A stretch of DNA of 64,000 nt from NCBI GenBank assembly GCA_014656495.1, contig BNCN01000010.1, forward strand, positions 248,001 to 312,000, written 5' to 3'. The notes beneath the pieces were generated by a model, which saw only the letters and a list, made by a program, of their open reading frames with translations, was not told the origin of the DNA and did not search any database. The translations under genes and the position numbers were made by a program. Origin of the DNA: Comamonas sp. KCTC 72670 (GTDB lineage: Bacteria > Myxococcota > Myxococcia > Myxococcales > Myxococcaceae). How positions within the stretch are numbered: the first letter of the stretch is position 1; the number at the start of each line of letters is the position of its first letter. Positions 23,926 through 31,994 of the stretch are shown here, piece by piece.

Positions 23926-26900
23926 GCAACATGTTCGAGTTCCGGCTCAATGGCGCGACGGTCCGCGTCGACGGCGTCTCCCCCAACACCACGCTGCTCG
24001 ACTTCTTGCGTAGCCGAGGCCTCACGGGGACCAAGCAGGGCTGCGCCGAGGGTGACTGCGGCGCGTGCACCGTGGCCCTGGTGGACAAGGATGCCCAGGG
24101 CAACCGCTGCCTGCGCGCCTTCAACGCGTGCATCGCCCTGGTGCCCATGGTGGCCGGCCGCGAGCTGGTGACGGTGGAAGGCGTGGGCAGCAGCGAGAAG
24201 CCCCACCCCGTGCAGCAGGCCATGGTGAAGCACTACGGCTCGCAGTGCGGCTTCTGCACGCCGGGCTTCATCGTCTCCATGGCGGAGGGGTACTCGCGCA
24301 AGGACGTCTGTACCCCGGCGACGGTGGCGGACCAGCTGTGTGGCAACCTCTGCCGCTGCACCGGCTACCGCCCCATCCGCGACGCGATGATGGAGGCGCT
24401 GGCCGCGCGCGCCACGGACGCGTCCCCCGCCACCGCGATTCCCTCCGCCCCGCTCGAAGGCCCGGCCGAGCCCCTGCCCGCGCTGCGCTACGAGGCCGCC
24501 GGACAGACGTTCCTCCGGCCCACCTCGTGGAAGGAGCTGCTCGAGCTGCGCGCCCGGCACCCCGAGGCGCACCTGGTCGCGGGCGCCACGGAGCTGGGCG
24601 TGGACATCACCAAGAAGGCCCGCCGCTTCCCCTTCCTCATCTCCACCGAGGGCGTGGAGTCGCTGCGCGAGGTCCGCCGCGAGGCGGATGGCTGGTACGT
24701 GGGCGGCGCCGCCTCGCTGGTGGCGCTGGAGGAGGCGCTGGGTGACGCGCTGCCCGAGGTGACGAAGATGCTCAACGTCTTCGCCTCGCGGCAGATTCGC
24801 CAGCGCGCCACGCTGGCCGGCAACCTGGTGACGGCCTCCCCCATTGGTGACATGGCGCCGGTGCTGCTCGCGCTGGACGCGCGGATGGTGCTGGGCTCGG
24901 TCCGGGGCGAGCGCACGGTGGCGCTGTCCGAGTTCTTCCTCGCCTACCGGAAGACGGCGCTCCAGGCCGACGAGGTCGTCCGCCACATCGTCATCCCCCA
25001 CCCCGCGGTGCCCGAGCGCGGCCAGCGCCTGTCCGACGCCTTCAAGGTGTCCAAGCGCCGCGAGCTGGACATCAGCATCGTCGCCGCGGGGTTCCGCGTG
25101 GAGCTGGACGCCCATGGCGTGGTGACGCTGGCCCGGCTGGGCTACGGCGGCGTCGCGGCCACGCCGGTGCGCGCGCTCCGCGCCGAGGCGGTGCTCACGG
25201 GCCAGCCGTGGACGCGTGAGACGGTGGACCGGGTGCTGCCGGTGCTCGCGGAGGAGATCACGCCCATCAGCGACCAGCGCGGCAGCGCCGAGTACCGGCG
25301 GGGACTGGTGGCCGGCCTGTTCGAGAAGTTCTTCGCCGGCACCTTCAGCCCCGTGCTGGATGCCGCGCCGGGCTTCGAGCAGGGCGACGCGCAGGCGCCC
25401 GCCGACGCGGGCCGGGCGCTGCGGCACGAGAGCGCGATGGGCCACGTGACGGGCAGCGCGCAGTACGTGGACGACATGGCGCAGCGGCGGCCCATGCTGG
25501 AGGTCTGGCCGGTGTGCGCGCCCCATGCCCACGCCCGCATCCTCAAGCGGGACCCCACGGCGGCGCGCAAGGTGCCCGGCGTGGTGCGGGTGCTCATGGC
25601 CGAGGACATCCCCGGCATGAATGACACCGGCCCCATCCGCCATGACGAGCCGCTGCTCGCCGACCGCGAGGTGCTGTTCCATGGGCAGATTGTCGCGCTG
25701 GTGGTGGGCGAGTCCGTGGAGGCCTGCCGCGCGGGCGCTCGCGCCGTGGAGGTGGAGTACGAGCCCCTGCCCGCCATCCTCACCGTGCAGGACGCGATGG
25801 CCCAGGGCAGCTACCACACCGAGCCGCACGTCATCCGCCGGGGCGACGTGGACGCGGCGCTGGACAGCAGCCCGCACCGGCTGTCCGGCACGATGGCCAT
25901 CGGCGGCCAGGAGCACTTCTACCTGGAGACGCAGGCCGCCTTCGCCGAGCGCGGGGACGACGGCGACATCACCGTGGTGTCGTCGACGCAGCACCCGTCC
26001 GAGGTGCAGGCCATCATCTCGCACGTGCTGCACCTGCCGCGCAGCCGCGTGGTGGTGAAGTCGCCGCGCATGGGCGGCGGCTTCGGTGGCAAGGAGACGC
26101 AGGGCAACTCTCCCGCGGCGCTGGTCGCGCTGGCCTCGTGGCACACGGGGCGCCCGGTGCGGTGGATGATGGACCGCGACGTGGACATGGTGGTGACGGG
26201 CAAGCGCCACCCGTTCCACGCGGCCTACGAGGTGGGCTTCGACGGCGAGGGCAAGCTGCTGGCCCTGCGCGTCCAACTGGTCTCCAACGGCGGCTGGTCC
26301 CTGGACCTGTCCGAGTCCATCACGGACCGCGCGCTGTTCCACCTGGACAACGCCTACTACGTGCCCGCGCTGGCCTACACCGGCCGGGTGGCGAAGACGC
26401 ACCTGGTCTCCAACACCGCCTTCCGTGGCTTCGGCGGCCCGCAGGGCATGCTGGTGACGGAGGAGATCCTCTCGCACGTGGCCCGGACCGTGGGCGTCCC
26501 CGCGGACGTGGTGCGCGAGCGCAACCTCTACCGGGGCACCGGTGAGACGAACACCACGCACTACGGCCAGGAGCTGGAGGACGAGCGCATCCTCCGCGTG
26601 TGGGAGGAGCTGAAGCGCTCGTCGGACTTCGAGCAGCGGCGCGCGGAGGTGGACGCCTTCAACGCGAAGTCCCCCTTCATCAAGCGGGGGCTCGCCATCA
26701 CCCCCATGAAGTTTGGCATCTCCTTCACCGCCACCTTCCTCAACCAGGCGGGCGCGCTGGTGCACCTGTACCGGGACGGCTCGGTGATGGTGTCGCACGG
26801 CGGGACGGAGATGGGTCAGGGCCTGCACACCAAGGTGCAGGGCGTGGCCATGCGGGAGCTGGGCGTCGAGGCCAGCGCGGTGCGCATCGCGAAGACGGCG

Positions 26901-27743
26901 ACGGACAAGGTGCCCAACACCTCCGCCACCGCGGCCTCCAGCGGCTCGGACCTGAACGGCGCCGCGGTGCGCCTGGCCTGCATCACCCTGCGCGAGCGCC
27001 TGGCGCCCGTGGCGGTGAAGCTGCTGGCGGACCGTCACGGCCGCACGGTGGCGCCGGACACCCTGCTCTTCAGCGAGGGCAAGGTGGGGCTGCGCGGCGA
27101 GCCCGAGGTGGCGCTGCCCTTCGCCGCCGTGGTGGAGGCCGCCTACCTGGCACGCGTGGGCCTCTCCGCGACGGGCTACTACCAGACGCCGGGCATCGGC
27201 TACGACAAGGCCCAGGGCCGCGGGCGCCCCTTCCTCTACTTCGCCTACGGCGCCTCGGTGTGCGAGGTGGAGGTGGACGGCCACACGGGCGTCAAGCGCG
27301 TGCTGCGCGTGGACCTGCTGGAGGACGTGGGTGACTCGCTCAACCCCGGCGTGGACCGTGGGCAGATTGAAGGCGGCTTCGTCCAGGGCCTGGGCTGGCT
27401 CACGGGCGAGGAGCTGCGCTGGGATGCGAATGGACGGTTGCTGACGCACTCGGCCAGCACCTACGCGGTGCCCGCCTTCAGTGACGCGCCCATCGACTTC
27501 CGGGTGCGGCTGCTGGAGCGCGCGCACCAGCACAACACCATCCATGGCAGCAAGGCCGTGGGTGAGCCGCCGCTGATGCTCGCCATGGCCGCGCGCGAGG
27601 CGCTCCGTGACGCGGTGGGCGCCTTCGGCCAGGCGGCGGGCCCCGTCGAGCTGGCCTCCCCCGCCACGCACGAGGCGCTGTTCCTCGCCATCCAGAAGCG
27701 CCTGTCACGCGGCGCCCGTGAGGACGGCCTCGAGGCGGCGTGA
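23922..27743 (+). CDS. xdh: Xanthine dehydrogenase, single-chain FeS-FAD-Mo
   Basis: 1273 residues combining what many bacteria encode as XdhA and XdhB. Residues 1-160 hold two [2Fe-2S] sites (CAEGDCGACTV; CGFCTPGF with CRCTGY). Residues about 190-480 are the FAD domain (VAGATELGVDITKK, RQRATLAGNLVTASPIGD). Residues about 500-1270 are the molybdenum domain with GGGFGGKE, AFRGFGGPQG and GSKAVGEPPL; these carry equivalents of bovine Glu802, Arg880 and Glu1261, so it should oxidise purines and not just aldehydes. It oxidises hypoxanthine and xanthine to urate in the cytoplasm. It is coupled to xdhC; other purine catabolic genes are not in view. Confidence 0.95.
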   Translation: MSNMFEFRLNGATVRVDGVSPNTTLLDFLRSRGLTGTKQGCAEGDCGACTVALVDKDAQGNRCLRAFNACIALVPMVAGRELVTVEGVGSSEKPHPVQQAMVKHYGSQCGFCTPGFIVSMAEGYSRKDVCTPATVADQLCGNLCRCTGYRPIRDAMMEALAARATDASPATAIPSAPLEGPAEPLPALRYEAAGQTFLRPTSWKELLELRARHPEAHLVAGATELGVDITKKARRFPFLISTEGVESLREVRREADGWYVGGAASLVALEEALGDALPEVTKMLNVFASRQIRQRATLAGNLVTASPIGDMAPVLLALDARMVLGSVRGERTVALSEFFLAYRKTALQADEVVRHIVIPHPAVPERGQRLSDAFKVSKRRELDISIVAAGFRVELDAHGVVTLARLGYGGVAATPVRALRAEAVLTGQPWTRETVDRVLPVLAEEITPISDQRGSAEYRRGLVAGLFEKFFAGTFSPVLDAAPGFEQGDAQAPADAGRALRHESAMGHVTGSAQYVDDMAQRRPMLEVWPVCAPHAHARILKRDPTAARKVPGVVRVLMAEDIPGMNDTGPIRHDEPLLADREVLFHGQIVALVVGESVEACRAGARAVEVEYEPLPAILTVQDAMAQGSYHTEPHVIRRGDVDAALDSSPHRLSGTMAIGGQEHFYLETQAAFAERGDDGDITVVSSTQHPSEVQAIISHVLHLPRSRVVVKSPRMGGGFGGKETQGNSPAALVALASWHTGRPVRWMMDRDVDMVVTGKRHPFHAAYEVGFDGEGKLLALRVQLVSNGGWSLDLSESITDRALFHLDNAYYVPALAYTGRVAKTHLVSNTAFRGFGGPQGMLVTEEILSHVARTVGVPADVVRERNLYRGTGETNTTHYGQELEDERILRVWEELKRSSDFEQRRAEVDAFNAKSPFIKRGLAITPMKFGISFTATFLNQAGALVHLYRDGSVMVSHGGTEMGQGLHTKVQGVAMRELGVEASAVRIAKTATDKVPNTSATAASSGSDLNGAAVRLACITLRERLAPVAVKLLADRHGRTVAPDTLLFSEGKVGLRGEPEVALPFAAVVEAAYLARVGLSATGYYQTPGIGYDKAQGRGRPFLYFAYGASVCEVEVDGHTGVKRVLRVDLLEDVGDSLNPGVDRGQIEGGFVQGLGWLTGEELRWDANGRLLTHSASTYAVPAFSDAPIDFRVRLLERAHQHNTIHGSKAVGEPPLMLAMAAREALRDAVGAFGQAAGPVELASPATHEALFLAIQKRLSRGAREDGLEAA

Positions 27744-27753
27744 CCTCCCGCTG

Positions 27754-28797
27754 TCACCGTGAGGCCTGGAGGCGCTCCCGTCGGTAGCCCTCCGGGCTGA
27801 TGCCCCACCAGCGCTTGAAGGCCCGGTGGAACGCCACCGGGTCCGCGTAGCCGAGGAGGAAGGAGACCTCGGCGATGGACATCCTCCGCTGGAGGTATGC
27901 GACGGACAGCTCCCGGCGCAGGGCCTCGACGATGGCCGCGTAGCTCTGCCCCTCCGCGGCCAGGCGCCGCTGGAGCGTGCGCGGCGGCTGGCGCAGCGCC
28001 TGGGCGACGGCCGCGAAGGAGAAGTCGCCCCCCGCGAGCCCGCGCCCCACCTGTGCCCGGACGCGCTCGGTGGCCGACATCACGCTGGCGGGCAGGCGCT
28101 CCAAGAAGCGCTGCGCCTGACGCTCGAACATGGTGTTGAGCAGCGCGTCCGCGTGAACGAAGGGCCGTTGGGCGTCCTCGTGGGAGAAGTCGATGGCGCT
28201 GAAGGCCGCGCCGAACTCCAGGGGGCAGCCGAAGAGCGCCTCGTGCTCGCGGAGGTCCTGGGGCGCCTCGTGCCGGAAGCGGACGCGCGACGGCCGCACG
28301 TCCACGCCGGTGAAGGCCCGCACGCCGGTGGCGAACTGCACGAGCGCCGCTTCGACGAGGTGCCGGTGCGCGGGACGCGGGGCGCCCACGGGCGTGAAGC
28401 GCATCCGAACGCCGGCCTCCAGCTCCTCCATCTGGAAGCGCTCCCCGTCGCCCCAGACGCGCTGGTAGCGGCAGCCGCGCACCATGGCATCGCGAAGGGT
28501 GGCGCTGGTGAGGACGACGAAGGTGGCCGGGTCATCCAGGTCCACCAGGTCCACGCGGGCGATGTGCAAGCCCAGGTTGGCGTCGCCGGACAGGGCCTCG
28601 GCGCGCTCCAGCAGCCCATCCAACGCGGCGTAGGGAATCCGCAGCTCCGGGTCGTCCAGGTCCGCCTCCCGGAAGCCCGCCTCGTGGCACAGCGCTTCAA
28701 TGGGCAGCCCCAGCGTCCCCGCGAGCCGGAGCGCCTGCCGCGCCAGCCGGGCGGACAACGCGGGTTCGTGGGCGGGGGGCTCCGGCGGCTTCACCAC
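27754..28797 (-). CDS. AraC family regulator with arabinose-binding-like (PF12625) domain
   Basis: 347 residues. The N-terminal 200 residues fit the PF12625 ligand region seen in OruR/ArgR-like activators (LGLPIEALCHEAGF, LGLHIARVDLVDL, VRFRHEAPQDLREHEALFGCPLEFG). The C-terminus is an AraC DNA-binding domain: SFAAVAQALRQPPRTLQRRLAAEG and SIAEVSFLLGYADPVAFHRAFKRWWGISP. The start is GTG 28797 or 28794. It is convergent with xanthine dehydrogenase, 10 bases between stops, and divergent from the methyltransferase-like gene by 93 bases, so either could be a target. Confidence 0.93.
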   Translation of the reverse strand: MVKPPEPPAHEPALSARLARQALRLAGTLGLPIEALCHEAGFREADLDDPELRIPYAALDGLLERAEALSGDANLGLHIARVDLVDLDDPATFVVLTSATLRDAMVRGCRYQRVWGDGERFQMEELEAGVRMRFTPVGAPRPAHRHLVEAALVQFATGVRAFTGVDVRPSRVRFRHEAPQDLREHEALFGCPLEFGAAFSAIDFSHEDAQRPFVHADALLNTMFERQAQRFLERLPASVMSATERVRAQVGRGLAGGDFSFAAVAQALRQPPRTLQRRLAAEGQSYAAIVEALRRELSVAYLQRRMSIAEVSFLLGYADPVAFHRAFKRWWGISPEGYRRERLQASR

Positions 28798-28890
28798 GTC
28801 CGGACGCTAACGGTGCGCTGGCGCGCGCGGCAAGCCGTTCTGTCGCCCGCCGTCAGTGCGCGGACGCCGGAGGGCTTGCACGCTCGTTCC

Positions 28891-29682
28891 ATGGACGACA
28901 CGCCCTCACTGCTTCCCCGGCTGCACCTCTTCGAGTTCACCGACCAGGACTGGTTTCCCAACGCGCTGCGGGACCTGGCCACCGACTACCTCCACACCCT
29001 CAGCACGCGCATGGGCTTGTTCGACGCCGCCACGGAGATCCTGGCGCGGGGCCTCTTGAGCGCGCAGGGCCCGGAGCTGGTGGACCTGGGCTCGGGCGGA
29101 CGGGGCCCCCTGCCGCGCTTGCGCCAGTTGCTCGCGGAGCAGCACGGCGTCGACGCGCGCGTGGTGCTCACCGACAAGTTCCCCAACGCCCAGGCCGCCG
29201 CGCGGGCGCGGGCGGAGGGCGTCGACTACCTGGAGCGCTCGGTGGACGCACTCCAGGTGCCCGCGGACCTGCGGGGCATGCGCACCCTCTTCAACGCCCT
29301 GCACCACTTCCGGCCGGAGGAGGCCCGCGCCGTGCTCGCCGACGCGCAGGCCCGGGGCGTCCCCATCGCCGCGTTCGAGACGGTCCGCCGCACGCCCCCG
29401 GCCGTCCTGTCCATGCTGCTGGTGCCGCTGCTGGTGCTCATCTTCACGCCGATGATCCGGCCGCTGACGCCGCTGCGGCTGCTGCTGACGTACGTGGTGC
29501 CGGTGGCACCCCTCGTCATCTTCTGGGACGGGCTGGTGTCCGCGCTGCGCACCCACCAGCCCGACGAGCTGCGGAGGATGACGGACTCGCTCGCGCGCGA
29601 CGGCTACACCTGGGAGGTGGGCGAAGCGAAGGCGCGCGGGAAGCCCGCCATCACCTACGTGCTCGGACGCCCCCGGCGCTGA
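28891..29682 (+). CDS. SAM-methyltransferase-like membrane-associated protein
   Basis: 263 residues. VDLGSGGRGPLPRL near residue 67 looks like the SAM-binding motif I of class I methyltransferases, with VVLTDKFPNAQ as motif II and MRTLFNALHHFRPEEARAVLADA as the post-II region. After residue 165 come two hydrophobic helices (VLSMLLVPLLVLIFTPM and LLLTYVVPVAPLVIFWDGLVSAL), so it is probably anchored in the membrane. The substrate is not evident. It stands between a divergent AraC gene and a convergent lipoprotein gene three bases away. Confidence 0.8.
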   Translation: MDDTPSLLPRLHLFEFTDQDWFPNALRDLATDYLHTLSTRMGLFDAATEILARGLLSAQGPELVDLGSGGRGPLPRLRQLLAEQHGVDARVVLTDKFPNAQAAARARAEGVDYLERSVDALQVPADLRGMRTLFNALHHFRPEEARAVLADAQARGVPIAAFETVRRTPPAVLSMLLVPLLVLIFTPMIRPLTPLRLLLTYVVPVAPLVIFWDGLVSALRTHQPDELRRMTDSLARDGYTWEVGEAKARGKPAITYVLGRPRR

Positions 29683-29685
29683 GGC

Positions 29686-30489
29686 TCAGCGCACGTGCAA
29701 CAGCATCAGGAGCACGAAGATGCCGTTGAGCCCCACGCCCACGGACATGTACCCGCCGCTCGCCTGGGACATGCCCGCGGCGACGTTGACGTGGCCAATG
29801 AAGCTCCAGGCCAGCTTCGCGCCCACCTCCGCGCCCACGTTGAAGCCGGGGTCGCGCGAGTCGCGCGTCGCCGTGCCCATCATCACCCGGCCATAGGGCA
29901 TCAGCCATGACGTCGCGAAGTGCTGATAGCCCACGAAGCCGTTCCATTCGGAGACGCCCCGGCTCGTGTACGCGAGGTTCGTCCCGATGTTGAGCCGCCG
30001 GTCCAGGAAGGCCATGGGCTGGATGTTGAGGGAGAGGTCCGCCGTGGGCCGCCACGCCCCGAAACGGTACTGCATGGCGAATTCGAAGGGCGGCTTGTCG
30101 AGCGCGGGCGCCTCGTGGCGCAGCTTCGCGGCGGCGCGCAGGTGCTCGGGGCCGCCTCGCGCTTCATACAGTTCCGCCAGCGCCAGGGCGCCGTCCTCGC
30201 TGTCGTTCTCGTACACGGTGACGAGCGGCGCTTCCGCGCCGGCCAGATTCCCGTCCACGATGCGCAGTCGGCCCAGCGCCAGACAGCCTCGCTCCGAGCC
30301 CCCGTCACACGCGCGACCGAAGGCCGCTTCCGCCTGGCTCCGGTCTCCATCCTGGAGGAGCTGATCACCCCACTCGTTGCACGCCCAGAGCTTTCCACGT
30401 TCGCAGGCCGTGCTCCGAGGGAGCGCCTGCGTGGTGGCGCAGGCCACGAAGAGGGGGGTCATCAACACCAGGACTGCCAGTCGCCGCAT
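29686..30489 (-). CDS. Lipoprotein with Sel1/TPR-like N-terminus and barrel-like C-terminus
   Basis: 267 residues; the leader MRRLAVLVLMTPLFVACATT carries a lipobox at Cys17. Residues 28-125 have TPR/Sel1-like helices with conserved small residues and cysteines (CERGKLWACNEWGDQLLQDG, AFGRACDGGSERGCLALG). Residues 135-267 show short beta strands with Gly and aromatics (FAMQYRFGAWRPTADLSLNIQ, NGFVGYQHFATSWLMPYGRVM, MSVGVGLNGIFVLLML), suggesting an outer-membrane barrel or jelly roll. I do not recognise a named family. It is probably transcribed alone. Confidence 0.78.
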   Translation of the reverse strand: MRRLAVLVLMTPLFVACATTQALPRSTACERGKLWACNEWGDQLLQDGDRSQAEAAFGRACDGGSERGCLALGRLRIVDGNLAGAEAPLVTVYENDSEDGALALAELYEARGGPEHLRAAAKLRHEAPALDKPPFEFAMQYRFGAWRPTADLSLNIQPMAFLDRRLNIGTNLAYTSRGVSEWNGFVGYQHFATSWLMPYGRVMMGTATRDSRDPGFNVGAEVGAKLAWSFIGHVNVAAGMSQASGGYMSVGVGLNGIFVLLMLLHVR

Positions 30490-30667
30490 GTCCGGTATTC
30501 AACCACAAGCGGGCTCGGGCGACTGCCTGCCCTCCGAACGGACGGGACAGCCCGGCCAGCCCTCTATTCCCAGCGTGCCCCCTGGCCATGGGGAGGGGGA
30601 GCACAGACCTTGGGGAAGAAGGAGGATCCGTGGCGCCAGTTGCCTTTCAGGAAGACAGGGGGGTTCG

Positions 30668-31951
30668 ATGAAGGTCCCGGAGATGCTGGAGCACCTGCCG
30701 GGGGTCGGCCCCCTGCTCGGTCGCATGGCCCACGGCTCGGACGAGACGCTGCCACGGCGGGAGACGACCGTGACCTTGCCGGACTTCGCCTCCGTGAGCC
30801 TGCCTCGGACAGAGCGGGCGCTCGGCGACGGCCGCACGCTCGTGGTTCGCCACCCGGCGGTGCGACCGCCGAGAGGCCCCGGGCTGACGGTGATGACCTA
30901 CAACATCCTGCTCGGCGGCCAGCGCCGGGAGGCGCTGCTGGCGTACTTCGACGACCTGGAGGCGCAGGGCCGGATGCCCGACGTGCTCGGACTTCAGGAA
31001 GCCAACGTCCCCAGCTCGGTGCTCCTGGCGGAGCGCTACGGCTTCCACATGGCCTACCAGGGGCATGATGGCGGCCCCGGGAGCCGGCTGCTCAACGGCA
31101 AGGCCTTCCTCACCCGCCACCCGCTCGTGGACGCGGCGCACTTCACCTATGACATCCCCGACGCGGAGCGCGACGCCGCCATCATGCGGCGCGGGGGAGA
31201 CCCCTGCGAGATTCCCGAGGACCGCGGCGCGCTCTTCGTGCGGCTCGAGGTCGAGGGGCATCCCGTCGTCCTCTACAACGTGCACCACACGCTGGGGGAC
31301 TCCAGCATCAACGCGCTCAACCTCCGGCAGCTCAACGCGCTGCTGCACCAGCGCGAGGTCATGCACGCGGTGGTGCTGGGGGACTTCAACGCCAACACCG
31401 CCATCAAGACGGGCGGCTCGTGGCTGATGGCGCACCTCCGGACGTATGACGACACCGACACGGTGGAGGAGTACGAGGTGCGCTACGGGGAACCGCAAGC
31501 CAGCGTGGGGGACCGGGGCGTGGGCAACATCGCCGACCCCCGCCTGCGCCATGAGCTGCACGTGCTGGAAGAGGGCTTGCCGGAGACCATCGCACACGCC
31601 ACCACGGCCCAGGTGCGGCTGCCAGACGGCGTGTTGATGACGCCGAAGCAGGCGTGCGCCGAGCTGCGCTCCGGCAAGGTGAAGCGGGGCAGCGAGCACT
31701 GGCTGCGGCTCCAGGACATCGCCGACAGCGCCACCCTCACCTCGCTGCCGGACGAAAACGGCGTGGTGCCCGCGACGGGCAAGCGCTTCGACAACCTGTA
31801 TGCCAGCCCGGGACTGGTGCCCCGCCTCTTCGAGGTGGACCGCAGCACCGAGTCCTCGGACCACCAACCCGTGATTGCCCACTACGACGTGCGCGGCCCC
31901 GGCGCGCGGGACGGCAAGCCCGCGGCCAACGCCGTGCAGCGCCCGTCCTGA
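30668..31951 (+). CDS. Endonuclease/exonuclease/phosphatase family protein
   Basis: 427 residues. The EEP fold is shown by LTVMTYNILLGG near residue 80, LGLQEANV with the metal-binding Glu, VVLYNVHHTLG, VVLGDFNANT and the C-terminal ESSDHQPVIAHYDV. The family hydrolyses phosphodiesters or phosphomonoesters with Mg2+ (DNase I, exonuclease III, sphingomyelinase, inositol phosphatases). An insert of about 110 residues sits between the GDFNA and SDH motifs. There is no signal peptide. A GGGGGG-rich ribosome site precedes ATG 30668. A perfect hairpin follows the stop. Confidence 0.88.
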   Translation: MKVPEMLEHLPGVGPLLGRMAHGSDETLPRRETTVTLPDFASVSLPRTERALGDGRTLVVRHPAVRPPRGPGLTVMTYNILLGGQRREALLAYFDDLEAQGRMPDVLGLQEANVPSSVLLAERYGFHMAYQGHDGGPGSRLLNGKAFLTRHPLVDAAHFTYDIPDAERDAAIMRRGGDPCEIPEDRGALFVRLEVEGHPVVLYNVHHTLGDSSINALNLRQLNALLHQREVMHAVVLGDFNANTAIKTGGSWLMAHLRTYDDTDTVEEYEVRYGEPQASVGDRGVGNIADPRLRHELHVLEEGLPETIAHATTAQVRLPDGVLMTPKQACAELRSGKVKRGSEHWLRLQDIADSATLTSLPDENGVVPATGKRFDNLYASPGLVPRLFEVDRSTESSDHQPVIAHYDVRGPGARDGKPAANAVQRPS

Positions 31952-31954
31952 GGT

Positions 31955-31980
31955 GCCTGGCCCCCGACACGGGGCCAGGC
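31955..31980. terminator. Bidirectional hairpin between convergent genes
   Basis: GCCTGGCCCC (31955-31964) and GGGGCCAGGC (31971-31980) form a perfect 10-bp stem with a CGACAC loop. It lies between the stop codons of the EEP gene and the convergent sugar dehydrogenase gene, as expected for a shared terminator. Confidence 0.65.
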
Positions 31981-31994
31981 CGGGACGTCACGGC

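Noticed and set aside
23826..27671. Very long minus-strand frame opposite xanthine dehydrogenase
   Set aside because: Antisense shadow of a GC-rich gene: repetitive His/Arg/Val-rich translation with no domain; xdh explains the region fully.
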